Shown here in pieces: positions 19,234-23,232 of a stretch of 23,232 nucleotides of DNA. The stretch's first letter is position 1. Every line of letters starts with the position of its first letter. The position numbers and the translations under genes are program-made. The stretch lies in NCBI GenBank assembly GCA_020536535.1, contig JAHLWZ010000643.1:996-24227 (forward strand), given 5' to 3'. Below the pieces are notes generated by a model. That model worked only from the letters and a program-made list of their open reading frames with translations, ran no database searches and had not been told where the DNA came from. This DNA comes from Pelomyxa schiedti. Taxonomy: Eukaryota > Evosea > Pelobiontida > Pelomyxidae.

Positions 19234-22200
19234 ATGACCAGCAGGGTGCCCGATGTTATCGCTGTGTTGGTTCTGATTGTAGCCCGTGCCGCGTGTGGGA
19301 CTGCTGCACGGGGGGATGGCGAGGGCTACGGCGCGGGCGAGAGCGTGCGTGTGAGGCTGGAGGCGCTGCCCTCCCCCTCGCTGTCCTACGGGGACGAGAT
19401 GTGGCTGAGCGCCGAGGTGGTCGGCTGGTCCCGCTCCCCCTCTGTCCACTCTCAATCTTCCGAGGACGGACAGGCACTGGCACTGGGACTGGGACTGGGC
19501 GCCACGGCTGCTGGGGGCATCAGATTCGAGTTCTACAAGGACGGCTCAGTGTTTTGCACTAGCGAGGACGTGAATAGGAAGTTAGGGTGTGTGGCGGTGC
19601 AATTTTTTTTATGTATCTAATAGAGGGGCTACATAATTCCGGTTTGAAAATGATTTCTTTTAACAAAGCTTTTTAAGGAAATTCGCTCCGGATTATGGCG
19701 TGCAGTTTTTTCAGACCGACGACGAAGACGGACCAACTGTTGGGAAGGGGTTTTGCCGCCAATCAACAATTCACAAGGCATTTACGCGACTGGCCATATA
19801 TGAGCCGGCTCCTTATGTGGACAAAGGATCAACCGAGAGCAGTTCGAGCCATCTGCGGTCTAGAAACGACAGCAACATTGCTACAAGCGCTATTTCCTTT
19901 TCATGCACAATGCAAAGTGACTCTGGCTCCTACTATGTTGTAGTCACATCCACCGTGCCTCTCAATGCGTCCACTAGCGGCGCAGACACTTCCAGTGATG
20001 GAGATGGATACTACGTGATTGGCCGAAGCAATACTATTCTTGTTGGGATACATGGAACTTCAGCACACAAGCTAGTGCCACTTACCAACTATTATAGTGA
20101 CGGCGTTGTCTATAGCACTACCACAAATATGTATAGCGTTGTACAGGAACCGCCTATGTTTATTCTTGAAGATACTGGTGGCGCACAGCATAGTGTAAAT
20201 ACATCGTTTTTGGAGGGATACGCACTGCGGGCTGATGACATGGCATCTGCCAATCTGTACCTATTGGATGACCGTGAACTGTATGATGGGTAGGTTGGCA
20301 AAACACTTGGCATATCTTTAACGAAACTTAGAAATTATTCGGGTTTGTTGAACTGGATCCTGTTTGGCTCAGATGCAACTGGCTACGTGTTTGGATTTAC
20401 CATGGTGGACACCTGTACTGAGTTGGTGAGAGATTACTTTCCCCAGAATTGCTCCAACTTTCCTCTTCCAGGATCCTGTACAAGTCATCGACTCAACTTC
20501 TTATTTCATGCCAATAGCAATCACCCTTCTTCTGGGCAGTGCCATACTTTTGTTAGGTGTAATATCTTGGATTATGCATGTGTGCATCATGCGAGTTCAC
20601 TTGCGGGGACAAAGGGTACTATTCCTTGGTAATCGGAACCACTAAAAAAGATTGCTCAGGACGCATATCCAGGAATAAGAGACAACTTCACGTTTTTTTT
20701 CCGGTGGTTCTCTATCTTTATCAAACTTCCAATCAGCAAGGTATCATTCCTAAATTTTCGGTGGTAACAATTCTGAAGGTTGCCCAAAGATCTGGTGTTG
20801 ACGCGGCTTTGTACCTTCAAGCTTCTTTTTTCAATTTTATTTTATGTGCCACTTTAACTGTAATTGGAATGGGTGTTCTCGTTCCAGTGTGTATTTCAGT
20901 GAAGTTCACTGTTTAATAACAAAGCTCAGATATATTCCTCCAGTGATGCCAATCCACTCCCACTCCTCAAGTTCACTTTCTTCAATTGTGACTTCGATTC
21001 AGCTCAAATGTACTGAAATGCACGTAAACTTAACACCTAAATATCATTCCCAAGGCCCTCTACTCACATTGAATTTAATACAGTTGGATAGTTTTCATAG
21101 CGAGCTGGATCATAACAATGCTGGCTGTCATCACTTTGGTGTTTGCGCGCTTGTACACCTCAAAATGGCGACAGACGTAGTCTCTGCATTTCTTGGGTTT
21201 CATGTTCCTCAATAAGCTTCTAGATATTTACGCAATACTCCAAATCCTAGTGACTATACTGTGTGGATAAAGGGTGTTCCAAACACTGTCTCACAAGAAG
21301 CGTTATCAAAATTCATATCCGAAAAGTACTACCCACTTTGTAACTTTTGGAGGCTTTAGCTTAAGCAAAGGTATTCTGCGGAAGTTGTTGTGCGTGTACT
21401 CCCTCGTTTAGACAGACTGATCCCAATTTCTGAGAAGAAAAAAGCTTTGCACAAGAAGTTGGATGAACTGAAGGGACACTCTCCTGACGATTTGTAAATG
21501 CCCACTTCTTCTCATTGTTGTTTACAATCTCCCCAATAAAGAATCGAGAGAGTCCCTTATGCACCTTGGCGGAAGCGTAATTCAATACAGGTCATTCAAT
21601 CAAAAATTGCAGCAGTACAAGCAGAGTTTCACCAAGCACTCAACAAATCGTGCTCTACAGGTGTGGCTCTTGCCACATTCACTTCCCCCAAAGAAGCTGC
21701 CGCATTTCTGCAGGATTTCAACAATGGGAATATCTCTGAACACATCGTGGGTGACAAGAAATAGGTGTTTCATTCTCTTCTAAATTCTGTTACCCACAGG
21801 TGAGGAGCAACAAGTGGTCAACTGTTTGGTGGGCTCCAGCTCCCAGTGATTTACTGTGGGAAAATTTGCATGTTGGTAGAGTGCAACGTGGACTCCGAAT
21901 ACTTTTCGGTTGGCTTGCAAAGCTCTTCCTCTCTTTTGTATTTTATTCCTTTTGCTATTGGGCTTGCTCTTATCAATTCTACCTTGTATGCGTCTTTGCA
22001 AAAAAAAAGAGTAAATTTGGTCATAACAATTAATAGGCACACTTCTTTCCAAGTCTTGGAGATTCCACTCTCCAAATACTTATCAATGGATTCAACATGG
22101 TTCTGGTTGGCATCATAGTTCTAGCTAACACCGCGTTGCCGGTTCTCATGAAAAAAATAACAACTTTGGAAGCTTTCCACACCAGGTAATGAGCAACAAC

Positions 22201-23232
22201 TGTCTTCTCATTTGACGCCCAAAAGAGTTGGTTTCAATATCAGTGCAACTTTTTCTTCCTACTTACTTGTGATTGTACCGCTCACTCTGCTACCAGTTTT
22301 TGTTCTCTATCCTTACAAGACAGTACATTCCTTTTTTTTTTTGTTTTCCCCTTATGTTGAAAAGATGCTTGGATATTTAGCCACTGACGACGAAGTGACT
22401 AACTTCCAGGAATTTCTTGGATGCTTGTTTTTTATTCAGCTTATCATTCAAGTAAATATAATTATATCATCTTGACTGTGACCAACTTCCATTAGTCTGC
22501 ATTACAACAGCCTGCCCTGTGCCTTATGAACATTTCATTTCTGAGAACAGTGATTTCGCACCTTTTTAAAAGGATGTTCTGCTTTTCATGTTATGGCTGT
22601 GGTTCAGACGACGGAGCCTGCTTTTTTGGTGCCGAACTAGCCCTAAAGCTAAAAAGACTCAGCAAAGACAAGCCAGCCTTCGACTTTTTGTTTCACTGTC
22701 TGCTTTCTTTATCGTAATAAAGACTGACTGGGTTTTTTAACAGATATACTACAGTTGCTTATTCTGTCTCTAGCGCTGCAAGCCTCCACCTTCTTCCCAT
22801 TGATCCTGCCTTGCTGTTGTCTGTACTTTGGTCTTCAATGGTTTGTAGACAAGTATAACATCCTTTACGTCTGCAAGCCAGTACCCAACTCTCCTTCGCT
22901 GTTAAAGTAATCCCTTTCCAACACAATAGGCAATCCCCTAACGTTCCACTCAAGGATTGCGTCATGCTGTATGCTTCTGTCAATCACAAATTCCTGGATG
23001 GGAGCAATGTATATATCATACCTAACGGAAAGGAATTACAAACTTGCAACCGGCCTCTCCGTGGCACTTGTATTCCTTGCAATTGTCTTTGCAGTTGTGC
23101 TCAGAGTTGGATTACGCTGCTGGGGAGCATGCTGTGCCTGTTGTTTTGGAGAAAAATTCTGGCAATCTATCCCTGTGTACGGACTTGCCGGGACTCCAAG
23201 ACACACCCACGCAAGACGGAGCAGAGGGATGC
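19234..23232 (+). CDS. OSCA/TMEM63-family channel with large N-terminal ectodomain (3' partial)
   Basis: Exons are 19234-19580, 19678-20289, 20332-20425, 20472-20615, 20660-20740, 20779-20888, 20944-21009, 21084-21176, 21224-21325, 21371-21493, 21542-21746, 21800-21985, then from 22037 or 22054 to 22185, 22226-22322, 22365-22451, 22496-22697, 22744-22906 and 22955 onward. Residues 1-21 look like a signal peptide (VIAVLVLIVARAACG). About 330 ectodomain residues follow, including an Ig-like FSCTMQSDSGSYYVVV. A first membrane span (MPIAITLLLGSAILLLGV) starts the channel part. OSCA/TMEM63 marks are GVDAALYLQ...VGVLVPV-type first helix region, LWIVFIASW-like span, YTVWIKGVPNTVS, WWAPAPSDLLWENL, LPVLMKKITTLE and LQWFVDKYNILYVCKP. 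The family forms mechanically or osmotically gated cation channels. The frame within 21860-21985 is ambiguous (see findings). The gene runs off the window edge. Confidence 0.83.

Noticed and set aside
1-23232. Prokaryotic operons, CRISPR arrays, transposons, tRNA or rRNA genes
   Set aside because: No ribosome binding sites, spaced repeats, terminal repeats with transposase-like frames, or tRNA B-box-containing cloverleaf were found on reading both strands by eye.

Overview
The window is intron-dense nuclear DNA from a unicellular eukaryote. The evidence is conserved eukaryotic proteins (Vps41, RNA polymerase III RPC8, alpha-actinin, an OSCA/TMEM63 channel) interrupted every 50-300 bases by GT-AG introns of mostly 38-55 nt. 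Splicing was worked out by eye from frame, homology and splice sites, and no transcript data were available. A eukaryotic rubrerythrin suggests an anaerobic or microaerophilic lifestyle. The full-length alpha-actinin (two CH domains, spectrin-like rod, EF-hands) would fit an amoebozoan. An archamoeba-like anaerobe (Mastigamoeba/Pelomyxa type) is my best guess, but it is inference only.

Layout, left to right. (1) <1-2735 (+): the 3' part of a gene whose exons read without a break from Vps41 through a coiled coil into a protein kinase domain. (2) 2838-3649 (-): rubrerythrin. (3) 3711-4530 (-): a small unknown protein with an HTH-like stretch; only 61 bases separate its stop from the rubrerythrin start. 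(4) 4531-4926: intergenic, with a long imperfect hairpin and a cluster of TAACGT motifs. (5) 4927-6129 (-): RNA polymerase III subunit RPC8 with an extra acidic tail. (6) 6372-9207 (+): an FAAH-type amidase with a probably lipidated, Thr-rich N-terminus, divergent from RPC8. (7) 9395-10502 (-): GRAM-like protein. (8) 10747-14142 (-): alpha-actinin, 18 exons, including one GC-AG intron. (9) 14389-15184 (-): unknown Trp-rich protein with a zinc finger. (10) 15185-15854: nothing convincing. (11) 15855-17551 (-): long disordered Ser/Pro/Gln-rich protein. (12) 17552-18035: unassigned. (13) about 18036-19136 (-): tentative arrestin-like gene. (14) 19234->23232 (+): an OSCA/TMEM63-family channel preceded by a signal peptide and an ectodomain of about 330 residues, running off the right edge.

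The genes are functionally unrelated housekeeping or membrane/cytoskeleton genes packed 60-400 bases apart. No mobile element, tRNA, rRNA or CRISPR array was seen. The most unusual items are the Vps41-coiled-coil-kinase reading frame and the ectodomain-OSCA/TMEM63 fusion.
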